Assembly: GCF_024346715.1 (NCBI RefSeq)
Contig: NZ_AP024853.1
Coordinates: forward strand, 62,001-126,000
Length of the DNA stretch: 64,000 nucleotides
Reading direction: 5' to 3'
Source: Photobacterium swingsii
Lineage (GTDB): Bacteria; Pseudomonadota; Gammaproteobacteria; Enterobacterales; Vibrionaceae
Each line of letters begins with the position of its first letter. The first letter of the stretch is position 1. The notes beneath the pieces were generated by a model that ran no database searches, was not told the origin of the DNA, and was given only the letters and a program-made list of their open reading frames with translations. Below are positions 50,707 through 60,718 of this stretch, in pieces. Made by a program: the position numbers and the translations under genes.

Positions 50707-53433
50707 TTACAGGTTATTGCAATTGAGTGTGCCTTGAAAAACACCGTTCTTGTTCGATTGATACCGCACCCTATTTGGCGGTAATTGCGTTTTAGCAAGT
50801 GTTTTATTGCTACGTAAGGTGCAGTGATTCATATTGGTCAATTCCATTTCGAATGGGACATGGCTGTTAAATGCCCAGTGAATGGTACTTCCTTGTGCTA
50901 GCCACTTTGTAAGTTGTGCATTGGCACTCTGTAGCCTGGGGGCGTTCGATTGTGTTGTTGAAAACTGTAAACGCGTTCTTGTTTTAGTCAGCATTAAATA
51001 ATTGCCATCGGGTCCTTGATTCCAGCCAGCTAATTCAGACGTTGGCGTGACAGGGTAACCAAGTCTGTAGGGCGCTCGAATACTTTTAATGCCTGTTGAT
51101 GTGATGAGCCATTCACCAGATAAGGTTTTTGATAGTCCTGTTTCATACAGCGTGCGAGCACGTTCTGCATACTCACTTAAATACAATGGCGTGGCTTTTT
51201 GTTTAATGGCCCAGTCATATACATTGGTTAGCCCTTTGAGTGAGGCAGGGTAAGCGCCAGAGTACATGTGGTAGTAGATCGAAATGGTTTTTAACCGACG
51301 TGGTTCGCCCAATAATTGGAAAGTTTCTACTGCACGACCATACCCATCATGATGTTCTGTCCAAAGGTTGGTATATAAATTTTCGTTGAGTACCGGGGCG
51401 TAGACGTGAACCGCTGAAGGGTACCAAGTGATGGTTGGCGAGACTTGGGTAAAGTTATCATTGCCTCGTACTACATAGGTATTGCCACCATTTACATTAA
51501 GTAAGTTGGCTTTTTCAGCGATAGCGAGAATATCTTCTTTAGGATCGGCTTTGCCCGACCATAAAACCAATCGCGCTTTTTTATTTTTAGGGGCTAAATT
51601 TTTGTTGATGTAGTCGATGCTGCCAATTATTTCATTGTTGTAATCGACGGTATAACCAGGGATAGGTAAGTTTTCACCGTACGCACTGGAATCGACCACT
51701 TTATCAAAATCCCAGAAAAATGGATGACTAAAGGTATGCGAAGCAATTTCGACATGTGGTAATTTAAATATTTTGCGCGCAATGGCTTCTAGTTGTGGAC
51801 TCTCTTTAGGGTATAGGCCACGTTCACCTACTTCACCTTCAATCACTGAAACAGTTTGAGGTAAAGTGTATTTCTTAAATACATGTTCAAGTAAGACCTC
51901 GGCTGTATAGGGCTTGCCGGGAAACCATCCTTTAGAAGGAAAACCATCACCATCGACATGGCTGGTTAGAATACGTCGCCCAGACTCTGTGGTGGCGTCT
52001 GCTGCTGGAATAACGGGTAGTTGCAAGGTTTCATCGACTAAGCGAAAAGGATCAATTTGCCAGACTTCGGTCTCATTCGCCAAGCTTGCCACAGGCAGTG
52101 GGTTTAAAATCGCACCTCCCCAGCCAGCTTTAAAAAATAGCGTGGACGTGTTTTGTTGTTGATCCTCTATGGTGATCAAAGGTGTGATTGTGTTTTTATC
52201 TATGGTGATTTTCGCTTGAGTTTCAAACTGACTAAAACGCAATGGGTAACGATTTCTAAGCCAAGCATGGCCTACTTTTAACGTGATTTTCCCACTTAAA
52301 TCACCACTGTTTTGAATGCCAAGCCGAGCTAACAGTGCATTATCAGTAGGAAGTTGATTGATAAACAAAACGGGTGTTTTAAATATAACAGTATCTAGCC
52401 ATAGGGATAGCGCAGGTACGCGCTGGAAAGAGGCTTGTTCTAACCATGTATAAACCGCAGCGTAGCGGCTTATGTCTACCTGAGAAAAGTTGAAATTATT
52501 TACATCTTGGCAATCGGGGACATAACCTTTGTATTCAATTGGCATCGCCATCATACGGTGGCATTGTGAGCTATTCATCGCACCATATTGGCTATCGTAA
52601 AAGCCAAGTACCCGTTTAGCGACAGGTTGGATCGTGCTAGTGCCAAATTCATACAACAAACCATCACTAATATATGGGGTGTAACCTTCATCGAGTAAAC
52701 GTTGCGCAGCATCTTTTTGGCGTTCACGTTCTGATGCGGGGATATAGTCGATAGCGATGGTTTCGATATTACGTGCTTTTACCTCTGCTAACTTACCAGC
52801 AAGCCAATTACGATCGCTTTCACTGACCTTATGATACGTTTGGTCAACAGGGTGATAACTATCGTAAAGTGACTCCGCTGCAACTGCATAGATAGGGGCT
52901 TTAATTTGTGGAATCACTTCAAAGCCGCGGTTAAGTATTAATTTGGGGTGAGTCGGGAGTTGGTAAAGGCTATCAATGATCTTAGCCAATGCTTGTTGCT
53001 GAAGGGTTTGCTCTTTTTCAGAGTCAGTGAACAGATAGTAACTATCTAGAGTATCGAGGAAAAGTCCATCAAAGCCTCTTTTTGTCACTTTTTTTGCTTC
53101 AGCAAGCAGGTGTTTTTGCCAAGCTGGGCTTGAGAGCATCATGGCATGGCTTTGCCAGTTTTCATTTTTGGCAGGTGAGGCACTGGCCAGTGTACTTGGC
53201 AGTATTTCCCCATCATATTCCCCTACGCTGAGATAAGCGAAAACGAGTGAACCTGCAGTATGTAGGGTTTGTATTTGCTTGTCGGTAATTAGATTGGCAT
53301 TTACAACCACGCGATCGTAGTTGATTAACTCACGCACAGAATCGACATCGTTATAGTAGAAAACGATGGAAGGGGGAGTTTTTGCGAATACATTGAAAGT
53401 AATGCTTATCAGCAATAACAGTGTCAATCGCAT
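50707..53433 (-). CDS. pelA: PelA, deacetylase/hydrolase for Pel polysaccharide
   Basis: About 908 residues, starting at ATG 53433 with AAGGATT before it and a signal peptide (MRLTLLLLISITFNVFA). Domain order fits PelA. A GH114-type hydrolase runs about 22-275 (PSIVFYYNDVDSV, GFDGLFLDTLDSY). A Rossmann-like region follows. A CE4-like deacetylase has its metal site in TSHVDGDGFPSK and EIASHTFSHPFFWDF, then a beta-sandwich C-terminus. PelA partially deacetylates Pel before export. It is the first gene of the operon, so the 255 bp to rlmF hold the pel promoter. Confidence 0.95.
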   Translation of the reverse strand: MRLTLLLLISITFNVFAKTPPSIVFYYNDVDSVRELINYDRVVVNANLITDKQIQTLHTAGSLVFAYLSVGEYDGEILPSTLASASPAKNENWQSHAMMLSSPAWQKHLLAEAKKVTKRGFDGLFLDTLDSYYLFTDSEKEQTLQQQALAKIIDSLYQLPTHPKLILNRGFEVIPQIKAPIYAVAAESLYDSYHPVDQTYHKVSESDRNWLAGKLAEVKARNIETIAIDYIPASERERQKDAAQRLLDEGYTPYISDGLLYEFGTSTIQPVAKRVLGFYDSQYGAMNSSQCHRMMAMPIEYKGYVPDCQDVNNFNFSQVDISRYAAVYTWLEQASFQRVPALSLWLDTVIFKTPVLFINQLPTDNALLARLGIQNSGDLSGKITLKVGHAWLRNRYPLRFSQFETQAKITIDKNTITPLITIEDQQQNTSTLFFKAGWGGAILNPLPVASLANETEVWQIDPFRLVDETLQLPVIPAADATTESGRRILTSHVDGDGFPSKGWFPGKPYTAEVLLEHVFKKYTLPQTVSVIEGEVGERGLYPKESPQLEAIARKIFKLPHVEIASHTFSHPFFWDFDKVVDSSAYGENLPIPGYTVDYNNEIIGSIDYINKNLAPKNKKARLVLWSGKADPKEDILAIAEKANLLNVNGGNTYVVRGNDNFTQVSPTITWYPSAVHVYAPVLNENLYTNLWTEHHDGYGRAVETFQLLGEPRRLKTISIYYHMYSGAYPASLKGLTNVYDWAIKQKATPLYLSEYAERARTLYETGLSKTLSGEWLITSTGIKSIRAPYRLGYPVTPTSELAGWNQGPDGNYLMLTKTRTRLQFSTTQSNAPRLQSANAQLTKWLAQGSTIHWAFNSHVPFEMELTNMNHCTLRSNKTLAKTQLPPNRVRYQSNKNGVFQGTLNCNNL

Positions 53434-53700
53434 AGCAATAATCCTTTTGCGTGAAATGACATTTTTGAGCATATTCACCATGCCTCATAGTTATGATAGT
53501 AAGCCCATCATGATGAATTTGCTATGTATTTGTTAATTTCTTTAAGTCGATGTGGAAGAAGTGTGTCGTACCTAACACAATGATTTTGAGTGAACTTGCG
53601 CGATTACCTTTTAATAATTGAATCAATCTCCCCTTATAATCATGACAAGGTTACAATAGCGATATAAATGGCTTTGTGCCGACAGTGATTGGTAAGTGGA

Positions 53701-54705
53701 ATGACACAGAAGAAAAAACAGACAACAAAACCGAGTAAAGGATTGCACCCAAGAAACCCGCATCGTGCACGTTACGATTTTCCTGCTCTTATCCAATGTA
53801 GTCCAGAGTTGGCACCTTTTGTTGCAGAAAACCGCTTTGGTGACCTCTCTGTCAACTTTTCCGATCCTATGGCTGTGAAAGTGTTAAATAAAGCATTATT
53901 GCGCCAATTTTATCAGGTTGATTACTGGGACATTCCTGCTGGGTTTTTATGTCCACCTATTCCTGGGCGTGCGGATTATCTTCATTATATTGCGGATTTA
54001 TTAGCAGCCTCTAACGAGGGAGAGATCCCTCAAGGTCGCTTTGTCTCTGGGTTAGATATAGGTGTCGGTGCGAACTGCGTTTACCCAATCGTTGGACACC
54101 GTGTTTATGGCTGGCGATTTGTTGGTGCGGACGTTGATCCTTTGTCGATTAAATCTGCTAAGTTTATCGTAAGTAGTAACAAGACATTGAAAAATGGTGT
54201 GAAATTACGTTTGCAAAAAAATGCAGACCATATTTTCACCAATATGATTCAAGATGACGATCTGTTTGATTTCACCTTATGTAACCCTCCATTTCATGCT
54301 TCAGAGGCAGAAGCACTGGCAGGCAGTGAACGTAAAGTACGTAATTTAGCGGCCAATTCGGCGAAAAAAGGCGGGAAGGTGTTAACGCCGTCTAGTAAGG
54401 TGTCTGCATCGCTTAACTTTGGTGGCCAAAAGGCTGAGCTTTGGTGTGATGGCGGTGAAGCGGCTTTTATTCAACGTATGATCAAGCAGAGTGCGGAATG
54501 TGCTGATCAAGTCTTTTGGTTTACAACTTTAGTGTCGAAGAAAGAGAATTTAGCCGCAATTTACCAACAGTTAAAAACGGTAAATGCTGCTGATGTTCAG
54601 ACGATTGAAATGGCACAAGGGCAAAAAATCACACGTGTTGTTGCTTGGACTTTCTTAGAGAAAGAACAGCAGCAAGCATGGCGAGAAACGCGTTGGTTAA
54701 AATAA
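53701..54705 (+). CDS. rlmF: 23S rRNA (adenine-1618-N6)-methyltransferase
   Basis: The 334-residue SAM-dependent methyltransferase has [18 protein letters not shown] at the start, a [19 protein letters not shown] loop and the catalytic CNPPFHAS tetrad. These are diagnostic of RlmF (YbiN), which methylates A1618 of 23S rRNA. I use ATG 53701; an in-frame TTG at 53689 is weaker. TATAAT at 53635-53640 is a plausible -10 hexamer. It is divergent from pelA. Confidence 0.93.
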   Translation: MTQKKKQTTKPSKGLHPRNPHRARYDFPALIQCSPELAPFVAENRFGDLSVNFSDPMAVKVLNKALLRQFYQVDYWDIPAGFLCPPIPGRADYLHYIADLLAASNEGEIPQGRFVSGLDIGVGANCVYPIVGHRVYGWRFVGADVDPLSIKSAKFIVSSNKTLKNGVKLRLQKNADHIFTNMIQDDDLFDFTLCNPPFHASEAEALAGSERKVRNLAANSAKKGGKVLTPSSKVSASLNFGGQKAELWCDGGEAAFIQRMIKQSAECADQVFWFTTLVSKKENLAAIYQQLKTVNAADVQTIEMAQGQKITRVVAWTFLEKEQQQAWRETRWLK

Positions 54706-54733
54706 TACCTTTGTTCTAGCTAGATTGATGATT

Positions 54734-54759
54734 AAAAAAAGCGGCCTCGGCCGCTTTTT
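54734..54759. terminator. Terminator after rlmF
   Basis: AAAAAAAGCGGCC-tc-GGCCGCTTTTTG, symmetric and so active in both directions between convergent genes. Confidence 0.9.
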
Positions 54760-54802
54760 GTGTCTTTGTTGCATGGACATTACGCATACCTAAGTAAGAT
54801 CG

Positions 54803-55249
54803 CTATGCTTTGTCACTTAAATTTGCGTAAGCGTGCAGTAATTCAGTAAGCACTGAAACCCAACCAAATGCATTTTCTGGCGCATTTTTTAATATTTTCT
54901 CTACTTCTTCGCAGTGTTGCTCAAGCGTAACGGCTTCTTCTAAATTGAATGATAAAGCGTAGAAGTGCCACAACAGTAGGCGAGTCATGCGTTCTGTGTT
55001 TTGATGTGCATTTTCAGACGATTCAAACGCACCTTTTACTTCACCAAGCGCAATGGCTGTCATACGGAGCATGGCATCAAATTGTGCTGACTTCAGGCGG
55101 TCTTCACTGTCGATTTCTTCTTGATCAAACGTGAATAGCTCTTCCATCATTTCTTCAGGTACCATGCGGCTGAGTACACGCATACTGAATTCTTCCAGTT
55201 CGTGTCGTGGCATAGTAACAAGGCATTCAAATGTGTAATCGCGTTCCAT
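54803..55249 (-). CDS. Conserved-looking soluble protein, unrecognised
   Basis: The 148-residue acidic, helical protein starts at ATG 55249 with CGGAGAAGT upstream; the frame runs 26 codons further back with no ribosome site. Segments include MERDYTFECLVTMPRHELEE, RMVPEEMMEELFTFDQEEID and EEAVTLEQHCEEVEKILKNA. It has no signal, membrane part or known motif. It sits between rlmF and mrcB and is transcribed opposite to both. It could be a regulatory or adaptor protein, but I cannot assign a function. Confidence 0.7.
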   Translation of the reverse strand: MERDYTFECLVTMPRHELEEFSMRVLSRMVPEEMMEELFTFDQEEIDSEDRLKSAQFDAMLRMTAIALGEVKGAFESSENAHQNTERMTRLLLWHFYALSFNLEEAVTLEQHCEEVEKILKNAPENAFGWVSVLTELLHAYANLSDKA

Positions 55250-55476
55250 AATACTTCTCCGAAGTGTCAACTTATCCAGACGGACTGCGTGATAAAAAGA
55301 GCGGGCGCGTATTCTGAGTGATTTCATTACGAATTACCACCGCTGTTTCAATAGTTGGTAAAGAGCAACGGGTTTGTTAGCCGATAGGATTCGCACAATC
55401 CTGACAATGGGATGACATCTCATTATGGGGCCTTTCATATAGTCGCTGTTTTTTGTGACCTATTCAGCGTATTCCT

Positions 55477-57882
55477 ATGTCAGATCGTCAGTCATCCTCC
55501 GAGCCCCATAAAGCAGCGTCTTCTTTTAGTGACAAGCCTTCTGGCATCTCGCACTCAGAAGGGGAGGTGCCAGAGGCTCAAAAAGATCCTAAGTTCATTC
55601 GAGGAGCCGGTAAGCGCAAGCGTATTATGTATGCTTTGCTAGCGGTGGGGCTGATTGTGGTCACTGCGATGACATTACTTGGTTTTAGGCTGCAACAAGT
55701 GGTGAGTGATAAGTTCACGGGGCAGTTGTGGCAGTTACCTTCGGTTGTGTATGCCCGCGAGTTGATTTTGCAGCCAGGGGCAAAGGTGCGTTATGAAGAA
55801 GTTCTTAATGAATTAAAGCAACTGAAGTATCAGCAAGTCGATGCTCCTAGTCGGTCGGGTGAGTATAAAGCTTCACGTTTGAAGCTTGAGTTTGTCCGTC
55901 GTCCTTTTACGTTTAAAGAAGGTAAAGAAGACGAGCGACATGTGGTGGTGGAATTTGATTACAGTGCGGTGAAACGTATTTCTGAATGGGTTGAGCGCGG
56001 TGGAAAGAAAGAACTCAAGCAACTTGGGATCATTCGTATTGAACCTAAAATGCTTGGGATGCTGGAATCGCAAACAACGGAGCAACGGATTTACCTACCT
56101 AAGGATCAAATGCCTTCCGCGTTAATTGATGCTTTGATAACGACAGAAGATCGCGACTTTTATCAGCATGATGGCGTTTCGATTGTGGCTATTGGTCGCG
56201 CATTTATTGCGAATGTAAAAGCAGGGCGAACCGTTCAAGGCGGCAGTACCTTAACCCAGCAGCTGGCGAAAAACTTGTTTTTATCGAGTGAGCGCAGTTT
56301 ATGGCGCAAGATCAAAGAGGCTTATATGGCGCTGATCATTGACCATAACTACGATAAAGACCAAATCCTCGATGCTTACCTTAATCAGGTTTACCTTGCG
56401 CAGAGTGGTAAGCAAGCTATTCACGGTTTTGCGATGGGGGCTCATTTCTATTTTGGTCGACCATTGTCTGAACTTCGCGTTGATCAGCAGGCCATGCTGG
56501 TGGGGTTAGTCAAAGGGCCGTCTTATTATAATCCTTGGCGTTATCCTGAGCGTGCCACTGCCCGCCGTAATTTAGTGCTACGTATGATGCACGATAACCA
56601 AATGATAGATAGCGCCAGCTATGAGCGAGCGATACAGCGTCCATTAGATGTGCAAGAAAAAGGGCAGCTCTCTCGTCGACAACCGGCCTATTTTGATCAG
56701 TTACGTCGTGAGCTGACCGAAGAGGTGGGCGATAAGTTTGAATCGGGTAAAGGGCTACGATTATTTACAACGCTTGATCCTTTGTCACAAGAAAAAGCAG
56801 AAGAAGCAGTACGTGCTACCATGCCTAAAATGGCTAAAAAAGCGGGTGCTAATATAGAGAATGCTATCGTTATTGCTGATAGGAACACAGGTGAAGTTCG
56901 CGCTATGGTTGGCGGTAGTAAGCCGGGCTATGCGGGGTTTAATCGTGCTATTGATGCAAAACGTCAAATTGGCTCTGTGGTAAAACCTGCGATTTATTTA
57001 GCGGCATTGTCACAACCAGAGCGGTTTTCTTTGGCAACTAGCCTAGAAGATAAACCGCTAAAGTTAACAGGGGAGCGTGGCGAGACTTGGTCGCCACGAA
57101 ATTATGATCGTCAGTACCGTGGTGCAGTGCCCCTCTATCTAGCGTTGGCTAAGTCTTATAATATTCCAACGGTAAATTTAGGTATGGCTGTTGGTCTGGA
57201 CGATGTGATTGATACCATGGCGAAGCTGGGTGTCGATCGTAAGGAAATTCCGCCATTGCCTTCCATGTTGTTAGGTGCGTTCACCTTGACGCCGTTCGAA
57301 GTGACACAGATGTACCAGACCATAGCAAGTGGTGGGCGTAAAGCACAGTTGAAGGCCTTGAGTGCAGTGGTTACTAATGATGGCGACGTCTTGTTCCAGC
57401 AGTTACCTGTTGCATCACAAGTTGTGCCAGAGCAAGCGGCTTGGTTGACTATGTATGGTCTGAAAAAAGCGGTGACAGAAGGTACGGCGCGTTATCTTAA
57501 TAGCCAATTCCCCTCATCGCGTTTAGCTGGTAAGACGGGGACATCAGATAAAGGACGTGACAGTTGGTATGTGGGCATTGATGGCCGTGAAGTTGTTACC
57601 GTATGGATGGGTAAAGACGACAATTCCAACTCTAATCTAACGGGATCATCTGGTGCATTGCGTTTATATACCGATTATATATTACGCCGCGATCCTGAGC
57701 CGCTTGTTCAGCAACAGCCTTCTGGGATCTCGACCTTTGACTATCAACGCAATCAAAATGGTACCTATAGCCAGCGTTGTTTAGGGCAAGACCATTTTCC
57801 TGCTTGGGATCCAAACGGCACTTTGAAAGTGACGTGTGTGAAAAAAGTGCAGCGTTTCTTCCAGAATTTATTTGATTGGTAA
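55477..57882 (+). CDS. mrcB: Penicillin-binding protein 1B
   Basis: The 801-residue bifunctional class A PBP polymerises and cross-links peptidoglycan. It has a cytoplasmic tail, one transmembrane helix (YALLAVGLIVVTAMTLLGF) and a UB2H-like domain. The GT51 transglycosylase carries ITTEDRDFYQHDGVS and QGGSTLTQQLAKNLFL. The transpeptidase has the serine in GSVVKPAIYL, SYN and the KTGTSDKG motif. Length and domain order fit PBP1b rather than PBP1a. It is a single gene with a terminator. Confidence 0.95.
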   Translation: MSDRQSSSEPHKAASSFSDKPSGISHSEGEVPEAQKDPKFIRGAGKRKRIMYALLAVGLIVVTAMTLLGFRLQQVVSDKFTGQLWQLPSVVYARELILQPGAKVRYEEVLNELKQLKYQQVDAPSRSGEYKASRLKLEFVRRPFTFKEGKEDERHVVVEFDYSAVKRISEWVERGGKKELKQLGIIRIEPKMLGMLESQTTEQRIYLPKDQMPSALIDALITTEDRDFYQHDGVSIVAIGRAFIANVKAGRTVQGGSTLTQQLAKNLFLSSERSLWRKIKEAYMALIIDHNYDKDQILDAYLNQVYLAQSGKQAIHGFAMGAHFYFGRPLSELRVDQQAMLVGLVKGPSYYNPWRYPERATARRNLVLRMMHDNQMIDSASYERAIQRPLDVQEKGQLSRRQPAYFDQLRRELTEEVGDKFESGKGLRLFTTLDPLSQEKAEEAVRATMPKMAKKAGANIENAIVIADRNTGEVRAMVGGSKPGYAGFNRAIDAKRQIGSVVKPAIYLAALSQPERFSLATSLEDKPLKLTGERGETWSPRNYDRQYRGAVPLYLALAKSYNIPTVNLGMAVGLDDVIDTMAKLGVDRKEIPPLPSMLLGAFTLTPFEVTQMYQTIASGGRKAQLKALSAVVTNDGDVLFQQLPVASQVVPEQAAWLTMYGLKKAVTEGTARYLNSQFPSSRLAGKTGTSDKGRDSWYVGIDGREVVTVWMGKDDNSNSNLTGSSGALRLYTDYILRRDPEPLVQQQPSGISTFDYQRNQNGTYSQRCLGQDHFPAWDPNGTLKVTCVKKVQRFFQNLFDW

Positions 57883-57971
57883 ACCTTGGCTATAGACAAG
57901 CCTTGTCTGTAAATTACTCGGAATATAGATAGCGGGTAATAAGTCGCTTGGAGATAAACGGATAGAATAAG

Positions 57972-58006
57972 AAAGCCGCAGTGTAATAATAACACTGCGG
58001 CTTTTT
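57972..58006. terminator. Terminator after mrcB and tenA
   Basis: AAAGCCGCAGTGT (57972-57984) pairs with ACACTGCGGCTTT (57992-58004), then TT. Both outer arms carry T/A runs, so it works for convergent mrcB and tenA. Confidence 0.88.
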
Positions 58007-58053
58007 AGTGAATGGCGGGTATAGATTTATGTAGTTACTTAGTTAGATTGGTA

Positions 58054-58719
58054 TTAGCTGGCTGCATTCAAGCCTTGTTGCCAAAACGCCACTTCCATAC
58101 GTGTTGCGGTTTTAAAAATTTCACACAAACGTTGACCACGGCTGCTGCTAAGCTCAACTTCAGCTAACATCTTGTTTAGGCGTGTTATAGTTTTTTGCGC
58201 ACCTTGCTGAAAATCTTCGCTGCCGTACATCTCGATCCAACTGGCATACGCGTTTCCTTCTATTTTGGTTGCTGGCGACTGGATAAGTTGCTCACCAATA
58301 ACGGCATAGCCAATCGCACAAGGCGCAAGGGCAACGTAGAGATCGAGTAAATCACCAGCCATACCAGTATCAAGCACGTAACGGGTATAAGCGACTGTAC
58401 CGAAATCTTCGAGTTCGGCTTCCATGTCCAGCTCTGTTAAGCCCCATTGACCACAATACGTCACATGATGTTGAATTTCAGTCTCTAACAACGCCGAGAG
58501 GCTCGGCAGAGGTTCACGCATATCGGCTAATGTCGGTGCTTTGTAAACGGCCAGTGCATAAGCACGTGCATAGTGTTTTAAAAACAGAAAATCTTGCTTT
58601 AAGTAATGCAAATAAGCGGCTGCATTTAAGCTGCCGTTAGCAAGCTCTTGAACAAAGCGATGTTGGGTGTAGTCCGTCCAATCTTGTTGGCAAGCGGTAA
58701 TAAGATCCTGATAGTTCAT
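58054..58719 (-). CDS. tenA: Aminopyrimidine aminohydrolase (TenA, thiaminase II)
   Basis: The 221-residue helical protein has the TenA pattern: HRFVQELANGSLNAAAYLHY, QDFLFLKHYARAYALAVYKA, the active cysteine in ALAPCAIGYAVIG and a C-terminal ASWIEMYGSEDFQQ. TenA hydrolyses degraded thiamine (formylaminopyrimidine products) to give HMP for salvage. It is the last gene of the thiamine-salvage operon, after thiY. Confidence 0.93.
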   Translation of the reverse strand: MNYQDLITACQQDWTDYTQHRFVQELANGSLNAAAYLHYLKQDFLFLKHYARAYALAVYKAPTLADMREPLPSLSALLETEIQHHVTYCGQWGLTELDMEAELEDFGTVAYTRYVLDTGMAGDLLDLYVALAPCAIGYAVIGEQLIQSPATKIEGNAYASWIEMYGSEDFQQGAQKTITRLNKMLAEVELSSSRGQRLCEIFKTATRMEVAFWQQGLNAAS

Positions 58720-58733
58720 GGTTGTCCTTTTGT

Positions 58734-58757
58734 ACCCGCTTACTTTAATAAGCGGGT
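58734..58757 (-). other. Intercistronic hairpin between thiY and tenA
   Basis: ACCCGCTTA-cttaat-TAAGCGGGT forms a perfect 9-bp stem in the 120-bp thiY-tenA gap. It lacks a T run and may protect the upstream transcript or attenuate tenA. Confidence 0.5.
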
Positions 58758-58842
58758 GGAATGTGAAAGTAGTGAGTGCCTGAAAGCAATAACTGGGTGA
58801 AGGCGAGCCTGTTTATAATGTACCTTGTAGCGCCTAGGCTGC

Positions 58843-59823
58843 TTATAAACTCGGAACGTAATCTTGCGCTTTTGGCGCATGGCTGATGATTTTGTGTTTA
58901 AACATGAACTGTGCGAAGTTATCGTAACGCACAGGATCAATTGCTGCAGGACGCAGTGCGAACCTTGGCAGCGTGTCTTGCCATGCACGGCGGTTTAATT
59001 CGTTGTTTAGTGTATCGGGTGCATAGGCAACAAATTCTTTCCAGGCTTGGTCCGGATGATTCACAATATACTGTGTCGCCAGTTCAATCGCGGTGTTGAA
59101 TTTCTTCAACGCGTCAGCGTCATAGCTGTTTTTATTCGCGACAACGACAAGCTCATCGTATGACGGTACGCCATGTTCTTCTGGGAAGAAGGCCTTCGCT
59201 TGGTAACCTTCGAGGGCTAACTGATTCGTTTCAAAGTTACGTAAGCCGCCCCAGATTGCATCGACTTTGCCAGATGCAAGTGAAGATGAAAGTGCCCAGC
59301 CAACATTGATGATTTGTACATCGTCAAATGCAACGCCTTCGCTTTGAAGCATGGTGCCTATGGTTGCTTCTTCGTTACCCGCAATCGCAATACCAATTTT
59401 TTTGCCTTTTAAATCAGCAAGTGTTTTGATTTTGCCATTATCCAATGTCATTAGTGTATTGAGTGGTGTGGCGATGAGTGTTGCAGAGCGAATAAGCGGC
59501 AAGCCAGCAGCCACATCGGTTGTTAGGCTTGTCTGATACGAAATAGCCATATCAATTTTACCCGCAGCAACCAGTTTAGCTGGGACACTCGGATCGGCAG
59601 GCTCTTGGATCTTTATGGTTAAACCTTGATCACTAAAGAGTCCTCTTTCTTGGGCAATTACTATAGGGCCGTGGTTAGGGTTAACAAACCAATCTAGCAT
59701 TAAGGTCATTTCTTTTTTTGCTGTGTCAGCTGCTGAAGCCGCTGTGCTCGCGATGGTTGTAATGGCTAAGCCTAGTGCGAAAGCAAACTTAGTAAGTTTT
59801 TGTTGTGTAAGCCAATTTTTCAT
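58843..59823 (-). CDS. thiY: ThiY, periplasmic pyrimidine-precursor binding protein
   Basis: The 326-residue protein has a signal peptide (KFAFALGLAITTIASTAASA) and an NMT1/THI5-like binding fold: LMLDWFVNPNHGPIVIAQER, GKIDMAISYQTSLTTD and KIGIAIAGNEEATIGTML. In ThiXYZ systems it binds formylaminopyrimidine or related HMP precursors. It is the fourth gene after the TPP riboswitch and provides the substrate specificity for ThiXZ. Confidence 0.92.
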   Translation of the reverse strand: MKNWLTQQKLTKFAFALGLAITTIASTAASAADTAKKEMTLMLDWFVNPNHGPIVIAQERGLFSDQGLTIKIQEPADPSVPAKLVAAGKIDMAISYQTSLTTDVAAGLPLIRSATLIATPLNTLMTLDNGKIKTLADLKGKKIGIAIAGNEEATIGTMLQSEGVAFDDVQIINVGWALSSSLASGKVDAIWGGLRNFETNQLALEGYQAKAFFPEEHGVPSYDELVVVANKNSYDADALKKFNTAIELATQYIVNHPDQAWKEFVAYAPDTLNNELNRRAWQDTLPRFALRPAAIDPVRYDNFAQFMFKHKIISHAPKAQDYVPSL

Positions 59824-59899
59824 ATTAAGCCTTTATCGTAATTGTTATCTAGGTAGTAACTTTTTTGGGTAAATACGGGTTAAAATTAAGGACACACGA

Positions 59900-60718
59900 T
59901 TAATGAGTGTGATCCGTGTTTTGCCAAGGGATAAGGCGTTTAAGTGCTTTATCCGCAAAAAAATAGAGCGCAATTGAGAATGACGCGAGAATAAAGAGCG
60001 CAGCGAACATTTCATCGATCAACATACGCGCGTTAGCTTGTAACATTAGGTAGCCTAAGCCTTCGCTGGAGCCAACCCATTCACCAACAACCGCACCAAT
60101 AGGAGCCACAACTACTGCAACTCGAATACCTGATGCTAATGCTGGTAAAGCCGCAGGCAGACGAATGTGACGTAACAACTGCCATTTGTTGGCTCCCATT
60201 GTTTTTGCCAGATCTAAATAGCCCGTTGGTGTGTGACGTAATCCGTCGTAACAGCAGGTAGTAACAGGAAAGAAAATGATGAGTGCAGCCATGACGACTT
60301 TGGACGCAATGCCATAGCCCAGCCAAAGCATCAAAATAGGGGCAATGGCAAAGACAGGAATTGCTTGGCTTGCGATTAAAATAGGCAATAACCAACGTCT
60401 TAGGGGATCAAACAATAACATCTGCAGTGCAAACATTAGTCCCATAGAAAGCCCAAGCAACAGCCCCAATAAGACTTCAGATGCGGTGACTGATGCGTGA
60501 TAAAACAAGACGTCATAACGCTGAAGTAATTTTTCAAACACGGCCATTGGTGTCGGTAGAATAAAGCTAGGCAAGTCAAATAAAACAACGGCTAATTGCC
60601 ATAACCCGAGGATGATAGCCATACTAATCAGCAGGCGGATCACTGGGTGTGATACTGTATTTGACCATGATAGGGTTCGCTCACTTGCCTGCAAAGCAAG
60701 CTGAGGGTGATTAGCCAT
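59900..60718 (-). CDS. thiX: ThiX, permease of thiamine-precursor ABC transporter
   Basis: The 272-residue protein has six transmembrane helices and the EAA-type loop: FPVTTCCYDGLRHTPTGYLD then LAKTMGANKWQLLRHIRLPA. This is the standard binding-protein-dependent permease fold. It overlaps the end of thiZ by 8 bp and shares the operon with thiY, tenA and thiD. Confidence 0.93.
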   Translation of the reverse strand: MANHPQLALQASERTLSWSNTVSHPVIRLLISMAIILGLWQLAVVLFDLPSFILPTPMAVFEKLLQRYDVLFYHASVTASEVLLGLLLGLSMGLMFALQMLLFDPLRRWLLPILIASQAIPVFAIAPILMLWLGYGIASKVVMAALIIFFPVTTCCYDGLRHTPTGYLDLAKTMGANKWQLLRHIRLPAALPALASGIRVAVVVAPIGAVVGEWVGSSEGLGYLMLQANARMLIDEMFAALFILASFSIALYFFADKALKRLIPWQNTDHTH

